A stretch of 64,000 bases of DNA. Origin: Armatimonadota bacterium. Its GTDB lineage: Bacteria > Armatimonadota > UBA5829 > DSUL01. Below, piece after piece: positions 27,196 through 35,792 of this stretch (its first letter is position 1; each line of letters opens with the position of its first letter). The stretch is from NCBI GenBank assembly GCA_020846715.1, contig JADLDK010000022.1, positions 33,989 to 97,988 on the forward strand, read 5' to 3'. A program made the translations under genes and the position numbers. The notes beneath the pieces were generated by a model. It saw only the letters and a program-made list of their open reading frames with translations, had not been told where the DNA came from and searched no databases.

Positions 27196-27201
27196 ATTGT
27201 A
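27196..27201 (-). promoter_or_regulatory. Candidate extended -10 promoter of the PEP-CTERM gene
   Basis: On the minus strand, TG-C-TACAAT forms an extended -10 element ~190 nt before ATG 27004. No good -35 is seen. It implies a long structured leader that includes the 27089-27112 hairpin. Confidence 0.4.
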
Positions 27202-27323
27202 GCACGCTCGCTTGCGCAAAACCACCCAGATGAGCCTGTTTGCCGCTAGCAAAACTACCTGATTTCCCCAAATCTCGGGCAATTCCACGGATAAACTGCG
27301 GAGTTTGCCGGGTTCCGGGCACA

Positions 27324-27353
27324 TTGCCGCGCAAACCGGCTGCGGGTTACAAT
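27324..27353 (+). promoter_or_regulatory. Promoter of tRNA-Ser
   Basis: TTGCCG (27324-27329), an 18-nt spacer and TACAAT (27348-27353), ending 46 bp before the mature tRNA 5' end. Confidence 0.55.
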
Positions 27354-27398
27354 AGGTGGAAGTTTCGCGCAGGCGCATCTGTCTGTGGAAGCCTCTGC

Positions 27399-27486
27399 GG
27401 AGAGGTGGCCGAGTGGTTTAAGGCAACAGTCTTGAAAACTGTCCTGGGGCCTGTCCCCAGCGCGAGTTCGAATCTCGCCCTCTCCG
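27399..27486 (+). tRNA. tRNA-Ser(UGA)
   Basis: 88 nt class II tRNA. The acceptor stem GGAGAGG pairs with CCTCTCC (27479-27485), with discriminator G at 27486. The anticodon stem-loop ACAGT-CTTGAAA-ACTGT gives anticodon TGA, which reads UCA and other UCN serine codons. The long variable arm (CTGGGGcctgtCCCCAG) is diagnostic of serine or leucine tRNAs, and GTTCGAATC is the T loop. The 3' CCA is not encoded. The 313-bp gap that follows (27487-27799) holds no other recognisable element. Confidence 0.97.
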
Positions 27487-27799
27487 TTTGTTCTCCCCGT
27501 TTGCGATTCGGTTCTGCACCCGGAAGGATGCTGCGGCGCTGTTTTGTTACGTTCTCCACCTGCGAAGGCGGCTGCAATCTGCGGCGCGTCATCCGCTGGA
27601 ACTCCCTGACCTCCTGCAACCGTTATTCTCCGTGGCTCGGCATTGCGCTTCGGTGGCGCGGCTTCCGGGCTCACGAAGGGTCTGTTTTTGAACGCGGCGC
27701 TACGGAAGTGTGGCCGGGGATGACATAATTACTGGAGGCGTACGCGCCAGGGTCCCGCAATGGCGGTGGCTCTCTGGGGATTCGCTGACTGTATAACTG

Positions 27800-29410
27800 A
27801 TGAGAGATTCTGGAAGGCACGAAAAAGGCAGGGGGGTGCTTTCACGTCTGCGGAAATGCGGACGTGACGGTATCGCAACAGTCGCCATTGTTGTGGCTGG
27901 CGGCCTGACGATGCTTCTGATGTGGCTGACGCCGTATCATCCGAAGGCCTCTTCCTCTGACAAAGCTATTGTTTATCCTGTGTCCGGGCTGGATAGCCGG
28001 GCCGCGCTTCTTCCTTCCGAAATGACCACGCAGGCCGGGAGCCTGAGCGACGACAGCGGTGACGGGTGGAACGGAGTGCCGCCCCCGCAGCCGCGCGACC
28101 ACGCGCGGGAGACTCCTGGTTACACACTCTGGCGTGTCGCTTTTCAAAACGCGCTCAAGAAGCTGGATAAGGCGGGACTGACGACGGAGGCTCAGGAACT
28201 GAGGCGCTGGTTTCACAAGTATCACGCGCATGAAGCGACCCGATGCCTGGCAGGCGAAGGGCCCGCAGCGGCCGTATCCCCACTTTTCAATGCGCGGGAA
28301 GTGAGGCGGCGAATTTCTCCACCTCCCGCTACCGGCTTCCAACGCTTTTACGGATACAAGGTTGTGCTGCCGTGGAACCGAGCTGTTTACTACTACCGCG
28401 GAGATCCGATCAGCCCTGACACGCCGTTTCTTCTCCACGACAGGGGTGTCAGTGACTCCGGCTCTCCAGCCCGGCTGATGGACGGCTTGGAAAATCTTTT
28501 CCGCGAGGCCGGCGTCACCGATGAGGTCACCCGTCGAGTACTGCTCAGAGTCTCCGCAAGGGAGGGCGGATTTGACGCGATAAACACCTGGGACACGGGT
28601 TATGTTTCGGTCGGGTTCATCCAGTTTACGACAGGTGAGCGCGCGGCCGGACACTCACTTGTCCGGGTGCTGCAGCGTATGAAAGACGCTCAGGCGCGAA
28701 AGCCTGCCAACGAGTTCAAACGCTTCTTTTCTGATCATGGCATTGACGTGCGGCAGGGTGAGCTTTTTGTGCGCGATCCGCTGACCGGCGAGGTCAAGAC
28801 TTCGCAGGATGCGGTGAAGTTGATTATCGAGGACAAGAGACTTGTCGCGATCTTTCAGGACGCGGGGCGAAAGTCCCGCGCGTTCCAGGTGGCACAGATA
28901 CGGGAGGCGTTCAGGTCTTACTATCTGGCGGATAAGTTCTTCAGAATTCCTGTGACGGAAGTGTCTGTCCAGGTTGGTGAGGAGCCAGTCCGGAAGAGGT
29001 ATGCCTACGGGGATGAAGCTGTGCGGGTGGCGTCTGAGGCACAGAGCGCAGTCTCTGTCGCGGATGTTTCGGCAGCGACGGCGTCAGGGGAAAGTGCGCC
29101 TGGTGAGGACGCGCCGCAGACCCTCCCCGTGAAGCGCGTTGTGAGAAGACTGCCGGACCTGGTGGCGCGCTACTCAGATGTGCTTTACAGCGAGCGCGGC
29201 AGAGTGGCCCTGACTGACCGGGCGGTGCAGCGCGGCGTCAAGAACGCCTCTGCAACTTTTCTGGCTGTCCTCGCGGAAGTGGCCGAAGGCCTCCCGCCAA
29301 ATCTGAAGATGATCCGTGGGCGGGAGAGCCAGATAGTGGCGGGTGTGAAGAACCGCATTGACGTGGTAAGCTCAACTGCCGATCCTCGGATGGCTGCGGC
29401 GAACCAGTGA
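27800..29410 (+). CDS. Membrane-anchored protein of unknown function with possible lysozyme-like core
   Basis: 536 residues; ATG 27800 has no strong ribosome site, and GTG 27836 is an alternative. A basic N-terminus and one helix (I-A-T-V-A-I-V-V-A-G-G-L-T-M-L-L-M-W-L) predict an extracytoplasmic protein. Residues ~230-300 carry V-S-A-R-E-G-G-F-D-A-I-N-T-W-D-T-G-Y-V-S-V-G-F-I-Q-F-T-T-G. The Glu followed by a Gly-rich turn and an aromatic S-V-G-F-I-Q-F strand resembles the catalytic region of lysozyme-fold muramidases. That is a structural guess from the pattern, not a family match. The C-terminal ~150 residues contain a low-complexity Ala/Ser/Glu linker. The GNAT gene starts within its stop codon, so the two are coupled. 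Confidence 0.55.
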   Translation: MRDSGRHEKGRGVLSRLRKCGRDGIATVAIVVAGGLTMLLMWLTPYHPKASSSDKAIVYPVSGLDSRAALLPSEMTTQAGSLSDDSGDGWNGVPPPQPRDHARETPGYTLWRVAFQNALKKLDKAGLTTEAQELRRWFHKYHAHEATRCLAGEGPAAAVSPLFNAREVRRRISPPPATGFQRFYGYKVVLPWNRAVYYYRGDPISPDTPFLLHDRGVSDSGSPARLMDGLENLFREAGVTDEVTRRVLLRVSAREGGFDAINTWDTGYVSVGFIQFTTGERAAGHSLVRVLQRMKDAQARKPANEFKRFFSDHGIDVRQGELFVRDPLTGEVKTSQDAVKLIIEDKRLVAIFQDAGRKSRAFQVAQIREAFRSYYLADKFFRIPVTEVSVQVGEEPVRKRYAYGDEAVRVASEAQSAVSVADVSAATASGESAPGEDAPQTLPVKRVVRRLPDLVARYSDVLYSERGRVALTDRAVQRGVKNASATFLAVLAEVAEGLPPNLKMIRGRESQIVAGVKNRIDVVSSTADPRMAAANQ

Positions 29411-30006
29411 ATGCTTCTGAACTGAGGCTCCACCGGATATCGGACGCATCGGATCCTCTCTTTCTGCCGTGGCTTGATCTGTTTCAGACGGCCTTTCCTC
29501 CGCATGAACAGATTCAGTTCAGCAGGCTGCTTGGCCTGTTGAATGCGGACGCCCCGGACGTGAGCCTTGTCGCAGCTCTGGTAGACGGTAAGTTTGCCGG
29601 CATGGCGCTGTATGAGCGGCGGGGTGACGTGGCGGCGCTCTGGTATCTGGCAGTGTGCCCAGAGCATCGGAGTCAAGGAATTGGCGCAAAACTTTATAAG
29701 ACTATTATCAAAAGTCTGGACTGTGTGCGTGCGGTAGTCTATGAGATTGAGCGGCCGGACCAAATGCCGGATGAGACTCAGCGGCGGCTGGCGGAGCGGC
29801 GAATGGAGTTTTACCGGCGGATGGGCGGGAGGATTGCGCTCAATCTCCGCTTCTGGATGTCGGTTGGCGACTGGCAGCCAAGGACCTTGATGTATCTGGT
29901 TATTCATCAACTGCAGCCCATAAGTGTAGAAGATGTCTTGCGAATCTTCTACAATTTGTTTCCAGAAGGAATTGAACCCCTTAGCGAGCCGCTCGTCCTG
30001 AAGTAG
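29407..30006 (+). CDS. GNAT-family N-acetyltransferase
   Basis: 199 residues from GTG 29407, overlapping the preceding stop (GTGA). The acetyl-CoA-binding motif A is visible as L-W-Y-L-A-V-C-P-E-H-R-S-Q-G-I-G-A-K-L-Y (Q/RxxGxG/A), preceded by the strand G-M-A-L-Y-E. The ~50-residue C-terminal part after E-F-Y-R-R-M-G-G is longer than in minimal GNATs. The substrate is unknown; coupling to the upstream membrane protein suggests a shared role. Confidence 0.82.
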   Translation: MNASELRLHRISDASDPLFLPWLDLFQTAFPPHEQIQFSRLLGLLNADAPDVSLVAALVDGKFAGMALYERRGDVAALWYLAVCPEHRSQGIGAKLYKTIIKSLDCVRAVVYEIERPDQMPDETQRRLAERRMEFYRRMGGRIALNLRFWMSVGDWQPRTLMYLVIHQLQPISVEDVLRIFYNLFPEGIEPLSEPLVLK

Positions 30007-30196
30007 AGCAGCTTCGGAACTGCGTCCGCGATAGAGTCGTCAGACAGACGGCTTGTCCTCTGTGTTGAAGCAGGTTTCTGCTCCTCAATGTTCAACTACT
30101 ACGTATAGTGCGGTTAGTGCGGCGCGAGTACGTCGGCTGGCTGATTTGTATTCGCTTGTGGCACGGACGGATCTGGAAACAGGAGAGATGCGACGG

Positions 30197-31663
30197 ATGA
30201 AACAGATTTTGCGCGGGATAAGGCTCGGGGTGTTGTGCGCATTGGGGGCTCTTCCGCTGGTAGCCTCACCAGCGCTTGCTCTCAACCATGCGCCGGTCAA
30301 TGCAGGCTTTGTTCCGAATATAGGACACTTTGCGCCTAATGCGAAGTACGCTTTTCGCAGCAACTATTCCGACGCTGACGGAGCCAGCGACCTGCGCCAC
30401 GTATTTCTGCTGCTCAATCTCACTGTGTCCGGCGCGAACAGCATTTATCTGTATTACGACGTTCCCACCAACAAGCTCTACATGCGCAACGACGCCAATA
30501 CGGCCTGGCTGGGTGGCTATGAGCCGGGCTCCAACAACGTCATTCAAAACAGTCGCGCCAGGCTCTGGTGCGGTGAGGTGGTTACCGCAAAGGTCGGCAA
30601 CAACTTCTCAATACGCTGGATTCTTTCGTTCTTTGACGTCCTGCAGGGGCAGACCCTGCGGCCGTGGATGTTTGTGCGCGACACCGCCGGGGCGACGGCG
30701 GGTTGGGAGTCTTTCGGCGGATTTCTGATAACGCGGCCACCCGTGAACCTCAACCTCAACCCGGCGTCCGGTTCCTTCTATACGGACACGCCAGTGTCGT
30801 TCACCACCCAGTACTGGGATGAGGGCGGCGCGGACTCCATGACCAAGTGCGTCCTGCTGGTGAACGACACCGCCTCCGGCGTGAACAGCATCTACCTGCT
30901 GTACGATCCGAAGGCCAACCGGCTTTATCTGCGGGACGACGCCAACACGGCGTGGCTGGGGAATGTGGCTCCCGGCGTTAACGCAACCATTGAAAACAGC
31001 CGGGTCAGGCTGAATGTCGCCGCGACGAAAGTGCAGAGGCACGACGCGACTCTGACGGTCACGTGGAGTGTCAGCTTCAAGGAGACGGTGTCCGGCCAGC
31101 GGCCTGTTGCGTGGATGTATGTGGATGATGACAGGGCTCAGTCCAGCGGTTTTCAGTCCATGGGAAGACTTACAATTGTGGGCAAACCGTCTAACGTCAG
31201 CCTCTCACCCGAAGTGGTCTTTCTGGCGCTGAAGAACACCAATGTGTTCTCGGCTGTGTACAGCGATCCGGCTGGAACGGGCGCGATGACGTACAACTAT
31301 CTTCTTCTGAATACGTCGCTGAAGTTCGAGAACGGGATTCTGGTGCTTTACGATCAGAAGAACAACAAGTTCTATCTTCGCGATGATGCAAACGCCGCGT
31401 GGTTGGGTGGGGTGGCGCCGGGGACGAACGTCTCCGTGCAGAACAGCCGCGTGAGCATCAACGTGGCGCAGGTGGCGGTTACAAAAGGCGCGACGAAGCT
31501 GCAACTTGATGTGCCAGTGGTCTTCAAGAACACGATGGACAATCAGAGCGTGAACGCGTGGATGCGCGTGACGGACGACCGCTCCCTGACCAGCCCATGG
31601 GATCAGATGCGCTCCTATACCGTCATCGACATTGACACCCCGCCACCGCCTCCGCCTGGATAG
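30197..31663 (+). CDS. Secreted protein with three tandem ~150-residue repeats
   Basis: 488 residues from ATG 30197 (AGGAG ten bases upstream; ATG 30188 is in frame). A signal peptide ends near A-S-P-A-L-A-L-N-H-A. Three repeats follow. Each has a D-x-D/G-G-A-x-D-x-x-x-x-x-x-L-L-L-N opening, then N-S-I-Y-L-x-Y-D-x-x-x-N-K/R-L-Y-x-R-x-D-A-N-T-A-W-L-G, then P-G-x-N-x-x-I-x-N-S-R-x-R-L and an immunoglobulin-like strand ending in W-M-x-V-x-D. The C-terminus is T-P-P-P-P-P-P-G, which may be a spacer or truncated linker. The function is unknown; adhesion or matrix binding is a reasonable inference for a secreted repeat protein. Confidence 0.8.
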   Translation: MKQILRGIRLGVLCALGALPLVASPALALNHAPVNAGFVPNIGHFAPNAKYAFRSNYSDADGASDLRHVFLLLNLTVSGANSIYLYYDVPTNKLYMRNDANTAWLGGYEPGSNNVIQNSRARLWCGEVVTAKVGNNFSIRWILSFFDVLQGQTLRPWMFVRDTAGATAGWESFGGFLITRPPVNLNLNPASGSFYTDTPVSFTTQYWDEGGADSMTKCVLLVNDTASGVNSIYLLYDPKANRLYLRDDANTAWLGNVAPGVNATIENSRVRLNVAATKVQRHDATLTVTWSVSFKETVSGQRPVAWMYVDDDRAQSSGFQSMGRLTIVGKPSNVSLSPEVVFLALKNTNVFSAVYSDPAGTGAMTYNYLLLNTSLKFENGILVLYDQKNNKFYLRDDANAAWLGGVAPGTNVSVQNSRVSINVAQVAVTKGATKLQLDVPVVFKNTMDNQSVNAWMRVTDDRSLTSPWDQMRSYTVIDIDTPPPPPPG

Positions 31664-31710
31664 CAGGCGCGCACAGTCCGGCTGTCTACGAGTGCCGGTA
31701 ATAGGAACGA

Positions 31711-31774
31711 GCTATCGCATGCGCGGCTTGTCGCGTGAGCTGGCTATCTCATGAGCGGCCTATTGCTTGAGCTA
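31711..31774. repeat. Two imperfect 32-bp tandem repeats at the convergent junction
   Basis: 31711-31742 and 31743-31774 align over 32 bp with 25 identities; each copy has the form GCTATC...CATG...GCGGC...GAGCT. They lie between the convergent three-repeat protein gene and the kinase operon, where no conventional T-rich terminator is seen, and may act in RNA 3'-end formation. Confidence 0.6.
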
Positions 31775-31792
31775 CAGGCCGCTTGCGCGATT

Positions 31793-33490
31793 TCAGCGCA
31801 GCATGGCCTGGTCAATCTGGTCCTGCGCCCGGCGCGCGAGATCGGTGCCCGGGCCAATCTGCACGATTCTCTGCCACGCTTTCACAGCGCTCTGCAAATC
31901 CCCGCTGTCCTGCGCTGAGGCCGCCTGGTTCCAGTAGTACTGCTGCAGGCTGTCAATGGCCGCTTTGCCTCCTGAAGAGGAGGGGTCTCCGGCGGCGCGC
32001 TCCCAGTAGGTGAGCGCTTGCGCCAGTTGTCCAGTGCGGTAGTAAGCCCGCCCGGCGACGTAGAGCGCATCTCCGGAGTCGTTGTTGTACTCCAGCGCCT
32101 TGTTCGCCAGAGTCAGCCCGTAGCCCGGATTGCCGCGATCGATCATGTCGTTCGCCCACATGGCATAGGCTGCGATAATGCTTCTGACGACGGAGTCGTG
32201 AGTAGCTGGCGTGAGGTCCAACTGCAGGGCCTTGCTGTACTGTTCTACTGCCTGATCGTAGCGCCTGCTGTCCATATTCTCATTGCCCTTCTGAATATAG
32301 CTGTTGGCCTGCGTATCGCTCTGCTGCATCTGGTAGTTGTCGTAAGCGCGCACCACCCCGTATATCGCCAACAGCAACAGGGCGCCGGTCACCACTGCCA
32401 GAAAGGTGGTGAGCAGGGTGGCCTTCTGGGTTTGCGTCAGGAGGGGGCGGGGTGGCCGATAAGTACGTTGGAAAGACGGCGGCGGAAGGTTTGGCGCGGG
32501 TGTCTGGCTTGGAAAGGCGCCTGGTCCTCCTCCGGGAGCCTGTGAGCCGGCCGGTGGAGGGGAGCTTCCGGGAAACGGAGATGGCGCTGACGGTGGTCCC
32601 ACCGGAGGGCCGCCATAGGGAGACTGTCCGTGTGGAAAGAAAATTGGCGGAGGCGGCGCAGAAGCGGACGGCTGCGCAAGAGCCACCTTCAACGCATCCG
32701 AAAACTCCCGCGCGCTCTGAAAGCGCCGGGCGGGGTCTTTCTCCATCGCCTTCACAACGACGTCCGCCAGAGCCTCCGGAACCCCGGCGGGGCGCGGCGA
32801 AGGCAGGTTCATAATGTTGTAGGTGATTGTGACGACGCTGTCGCCGGTGAAGGGTTTGGCCGCAGTGAGAGCTTCATAGAGCACAACGCCGACAGAAAAC
32901 AGATCCGAGCGCGCGTCGATGTCTTTCCCAGCGATCTGCTCCGGGGACATGTACGATGGCGTTCCGAATATCTGCCCGCTTGCAGTGATGGAAGGCTCCG
33001 CGGTGATGCGCGCGATGCCGAAGTCTGTCAGCTTAACGCGACCGCCCGGCAGCATCTGAATGTTGGCTGGCTTGATGTCCCGGTGAATCACGCCATTTGT
33101 GTGAGCATAGCCGAGAGCGTCCAGCACCTGAAGTGCGACGTCTATCGCCTCCTGCGGCGGCAGCGCGCCGCGGATTTCGATAGTGTCCTGAAGCGTCTGA
33201 CCTTCCAGAAACTCCATAGCGATGAAGTGCCGCCCGGCTTCTTCGCCGACTTCGTAGATGGTGACGATGTTGGGGTGCGTCAGGTGGCCGGCGGCTTTGG
33301 CTTCGCGGTAGAAGCGTTCGATGCGCTCCCGCTTTGCGCTACCGACGAGATTCGCCGGCATCTGGAGCTCTTTGAGCGCGACACGGCGGCCGATGGAGGG
33401 ATCGACCGCTTCGTAGACGATGTCGTTCGAGCGAGCGATCTCGCGGATAATCTCGTATCTTCCTAGTGTGTTACTGGAGCTGTGACTCAT
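31793..33490 (-). CDS. PknB-like Ser/Thr protein kinase with membrane helix and TPR domain
   Basis: 565 residues. The kinase domain (~11-275) has Lys40 (V-A-L-K), Glu63 as the likely alphaC partner, H-R-D-I-K-P-A-N (His136-Asn143), D-F-G (156-158), the G-T-P-S-Y-M-S-P-E activation segment and R-S-D-L-F-S-V-G. The nucleotide loop reads I-A-R-S-N-D-I-V-Y-E-A (18-28) and lacks all three glycines of G-x-G-x-x-G. A Pro/Gly-rich linker (~275-345) leads to one helix (~355-380) and at least three TPR-like units to the end. It is the last gene of the minus-strand FHA operon, with its cognate-type PP2C phosphatase 82 bp upstream. It probably phosphorylates Thr residues read by the FHA proteins of the same operon. 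Confidence 0.93.
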   Translation of the reverse strand: MSHSSSNTLGRYEIIREIARSNDIVYEAVDPSIGRRVALKELQMPANLVGSAKRERIERFYREAKAAGHLTHPNIVTIYEVGEEAGRHFIAMEFLEGQTLQDTIEIRGALPPQEAIDVALQVLDALGYAHTNGVIHRDIKPANIQMLPGGRVKLTDFGIARITAEPSITASGQIFGTPSYMSPEQIAGKDIDARSDLFSVGVVLYEALTAAKPFTGDSVVTITYNIMNLPSPRPAGVPEALADVVVKAMEKDPARRFQSAREFSDALKVALAQPSASAPPPPIFFPHGQSPYGGPPVGPPSAPSPFPGSSPPPAGSQAPGGGPGAFPSQTPAPNLPPPSFQRTYRPPRPLLTQTQKATLLTTFLAVVTGALLLLAIYGVVRAYDNYQMQQSDTQANSYIQKGNENMDSRRYDQAVEQYSKALQLDLTPATHDSVVRSIIAAYAMWANDMIDRGNPGYGLTLANKALEYNNDSGDALYVAGRAYYRTGQLAQALTYWERAAGDPSSSGGKAAIDSLQQYYWNQAASAQDSGDLQSAVKAWQRIVQIGPGTDLARRAQDQIDQAMLR

Positions 33491-33572
33491 AGAGGAGCGC
33501 CCTCTCCTGGGAAAGCGCTGATTCCAATCTTAAGAATGCGGGATAGATGGCCAGTCGACGCGCGGCAACTCC

Positions 33573-34580
33573 TCAGTCACTGCCGCGCAGGCGTGCCAGA
33601 AAGCTTTTTTTCGATTTTCGCTCCGTTTGCGGCTTCGTGGCCTCTTCGTCTGAGGAGAGTGTGGGTTGCGCTTGTTCGCCTGCGCCCGGCCCGGCTGTTG
33701 CCTCACTTCCGGCTGTCTCTCCTGCGGCCGCGCCTTCGATTGTCTGAAAGCCTTCGATGCGGGCAATCAGAACAGTGATGTTGTCCGGGCCTCCGCGATC
33801 CAGCGCCATCCTGATGAGTTCCTGACAGCTTTCCGCCGGGCCGTTCTGAGACAATACACGCTCCATCTCGCCCTGTCCGACAACGCCGCTGAGGCCGTCA
33901 GAGCACAGGAGCGCCACGTCGGCCTCCTGCACGTCTCTCTTATATATATCCGGCTCGACTTCCGGCTGGTTCCCAAGTGAGCGGGTTATGACGTTGCGGA
34001 AAGGAGACTCCTCTGCTTCGGCCTCTGAAAGTGTGCCCAGCTTCACCTGCTCGGCCACCCAGGAGTGATCCTGCGTGAGCTGTTCCAGTCTGCCACCGCG
34101 AAAGAAGTAGAGACGGCTGTCACCGACTTGCGCCACAAAGAGCGTGCGTCCCCGGATGACTGCCGCTGTCAGAGTCGTTCCCATGCCGCTGCGCCCGGGT
34201 ATGCTGGCAGTCTCGTGCACAAGGCTGTTGGCTTCTTTGACCGCGCTTCGAAGCGCGTCTTCTACGCTCAGGCTGTTGTCGGAGAAGTAGGAGGCAATGA
34301 AGGTCTTGAGGGCAAGTTCGCTGGCGATCTGTCCGGCTGCGTGCCCACCCATGCCGTCCGCGACGGCGATCAACTGGCCTTTTGCGCTCAGCTTCCGGGT
34401 GGTGCTTGGAATAAAGAACTCAAACTTGTCCTCGTTGTTCTCACGGACCCGCCCGAGGTCAGTCCTGGCGGCGAGGAGGAGGGTGGCTGACTCTGAAGCC
34501 CCTTCGGCCATCTGTGTCCAGCCGTTCTCCAGCTCCTCCGTGTTCATTTTGGCTGTTATCTCGCGCTTCTCATCGCTCAC
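33573..34580 (-). CDS. PP2C-type Ser/Thr protein phosphatase
   Basis: 335 residues from GTG 34580, whose last base overlaps the upstream stop. Metal-binding motifs of the PPM family are intact: R-x-x-N-E-D, V-A-D-G-M-G-G-H, Q-V-G-D-S-R-L-Y, C-S-D-G-L-S-G and G-G-P-D-N-I-T. The last ~70 residues are low complexity, rich in Ala, Gly and Glu, ending K-S-K-K-S-F-L-A-R-L-R, and may be a membrane- or partner-binding tail. It would reverse phosphorylation by the kinase encoded next. Confidence 0.95.
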   Translation of the reverse strand: MSDEKREITAKMNTEELENGWTQMAEGASESATLLLAARTDLGRVRENNEDKFEFFIPSTTRKLSAKGQLIAVADGMGGHAAGQIASELALKTFIASYFSDNSLSVEDALRSAVKEANSLVHETASIPGRSGMGTTLTAAVIRGRTLFVAQVGDSRLYFFRGGRLEQLTQDHSWVAEQVKLGTLSEAEAEESPFRNVITRSLGNQPEVEPDIYKRDVQEADVALLCSDGLSGVVGQGEMERVLSQNGPAESCQELIRMALDRGGPDNITVLIARIEGFQTIEGAAAGETAGSEATAGPGAGEQAQPTLSSDEEATKPQTERKSKKSFLARLRGSD

Positions 34581-35782
34581 GGCTGTTCCTTCACCTTAAA
34601 GACGAGCGTAACCGGGCCGAAAGCGACCTCATCGCCTTCGGAAAGGACCACCGGATCGTTGGGCTGGACTCTCCTGCCGTTTACCGCAGTGCCGTTTGTG
34701 CTGCCGGTGTCCATCAGGATGTAGGTGCCGTTCTGTACAGCTACCTGCGCATGCGAAGATGACACGTGCGGGTCTGCAAGGACGATGTCGTTGTTTGCGC
34801 GACGTCCGACATTCGCGCCGTACTCACCAATGGGATAGACCTGCTGCGGGTTATCGCGTTCCTGGAAGAAAGCGCCGGAAATCTCAGCGGGACTCGGTGC
34901 ATCAGGCGTCTGCTCTTCAGCCTCAGGTACTTTCAGGGTGAATACGGGCGCTTTGTCTGCGCTTGCGTCGCTGTCGGGAGCGTCTGCTTCATCAGGCGGA
35001 CTCTGATCTTGAGACGCCGTCTCGTCTTGAGACGCCGTCTCGTCCTCAGACGCCGTCTCGTCCTCAGATGCCGTGTCGTCAGAGGGCTTTACGGCGGCGG
35101 TAGCCTCTTCAGCGCTTTGCGGTGTCTGCTGAGCAGTCGTCTCGGCAGCTTCGGCTTCAGGCTGCGGCTCTCCAACGGTCTGGCCAGCCGCCTCCTCTGG
35201 AGAGCTTGCGATTGCAGCTATCGCCTCGGTCGCGGGCTCTGCAGGCGCTTCGTCCTCCGGCTGTTCCTCTGCGCCCTTGATCTCCAGAGCCATAACGCTG
35301 TTTCCAAAGCGCACCTCCTGCCCTCCCCGGAGCCTCTCCGATTCGTTTGGCTGGAGGCGTTTTCCGGCGACGACAGTCCCATTAGTACTCCCCGTGTCGC
35401 AGACCGTGACAGAGCCAGACAGAACAGTGACAGTGGCGTGAGACCGGCTGACACTCGGATCGGTGAGCAGAATGTCCGTGTTTTCCCGGCCGACTGAGTA
35501 GGTCCCAGAAAAGAGAGGGTACTGCTGGTTTGTGCGGGTGTCGGTCAGAACGGCGAAAGGCGTCTCAGGCTCACTCGACTCCGATGTGGTGTCCGGCGTG
35601 CTCTCGAGCAGAAATCCGCACTCCGAGCAGAAAATTTCCGTGGAAAGACTACGCGACCGGCACACCGGGCACTCGATGGATGCGCCCATCTGTGTCCTGT
35701 CGGCTGCGCGCGGCACAACCTGAGTCCGGCCCGGGTCGGGTGGGGCGCCACCAATCATCGTCGGTTCAGAGTTGAACTGCAT
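34577..35782 (-). CDS. Zinc-ribbon protein with two FHA domains and an acidic repeat linker
   Basis: 401 residues. The N-terminal tail has two R-T-Q motifs (19-21 and 29-31: D-P-G-R-T-Q-V, A-D-R-T-Q-M), followed by a zinc ribbon with Cys38, 41, 52 and 55. FHA domain 1 (~75-170) has Y-S-V-G-R-E, S-V-S-R-S-H-A and G-S-T-N-G-T. An acidic linker of ~130 residues contains the D-E-T-A-S-x repeat. FHA domain 2 (~310-400) has N-V-G-R-R, H-V-S-S-S-H-A and G-S-T-N-G-T. FHA domains bind phosphothreonine, so this is a likely reader and scaffold for the kinase. The R-T-Q motifs resemble those of the neighbouring VWA protein. Confidence 0.92.
   Translation of the reverse strand: MQFNSEPTMIGGAPPDPGRTQVVPRAADRTQMGASIECPVCRSRSLSTEIFCSECGFLLESTPDTTSESSEPETPFAVLTDTRTNQQYPLFSGTYSVGRENTDILLTDPSVSRSHATVTVLSGSVTVCDTGSTNGTVVAGKRLQPNESERLRGGQEVRFGNSVMALEIKGAEEQPEDEAPAEPATEAIAAIASSPEEAAGQTVGEPQPEAEAAETTAQQTPQSAEEATAAVKPSDDTASEDETASEDETASQDETASQDQSPPDEADAPDSDASADKAPVFTLKVPEAEEQTPDAPSPAEISGAFFQERDNPQQVYPIGEYGANVGRRANNDIVLADPHVSSSHAQVAVQNGTYILMDTGSTNGTAVNGRRVQPNDPVVLSEGDEVAFGPVTLVFKVKEQP
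35011..35082. repeat. Four 18-bp tandem repeats inside the FHA gene
   Basis: Units start at 35011, 35029, 35047 and 35065, on the pattern (G/C)AGACGCCGTCTCGTC(C/T)T. The core GAGACG-c-CGTCTC is a perfect inverted repeat. On the coding strand they give the D-E-T-A-S-(E/Q) linker. Their number is likely to vary between strains by slippage. Confidence 0.85.
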
Positions 35783-35792
35783 GGGAGGTCTC

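Noticed and set aside
27005..27200. Riboswitch in the PEP-CTERM leader
   Set aside because: Only one simple hairpin is recognisable; no cyclic-di-GMP or other known aptamer core was seen.
27240..27728. 162-codon frame running through the tRNA gene
   Set aside because: It contains the whole tRNA-Ser gene and has no ribosome site; the tRNA fold is unambiguous.
35011..35082. CRISPR-like array
   Set aside because: The repeats are contiguous 18-bp units without spacers and lie within a coding frame.
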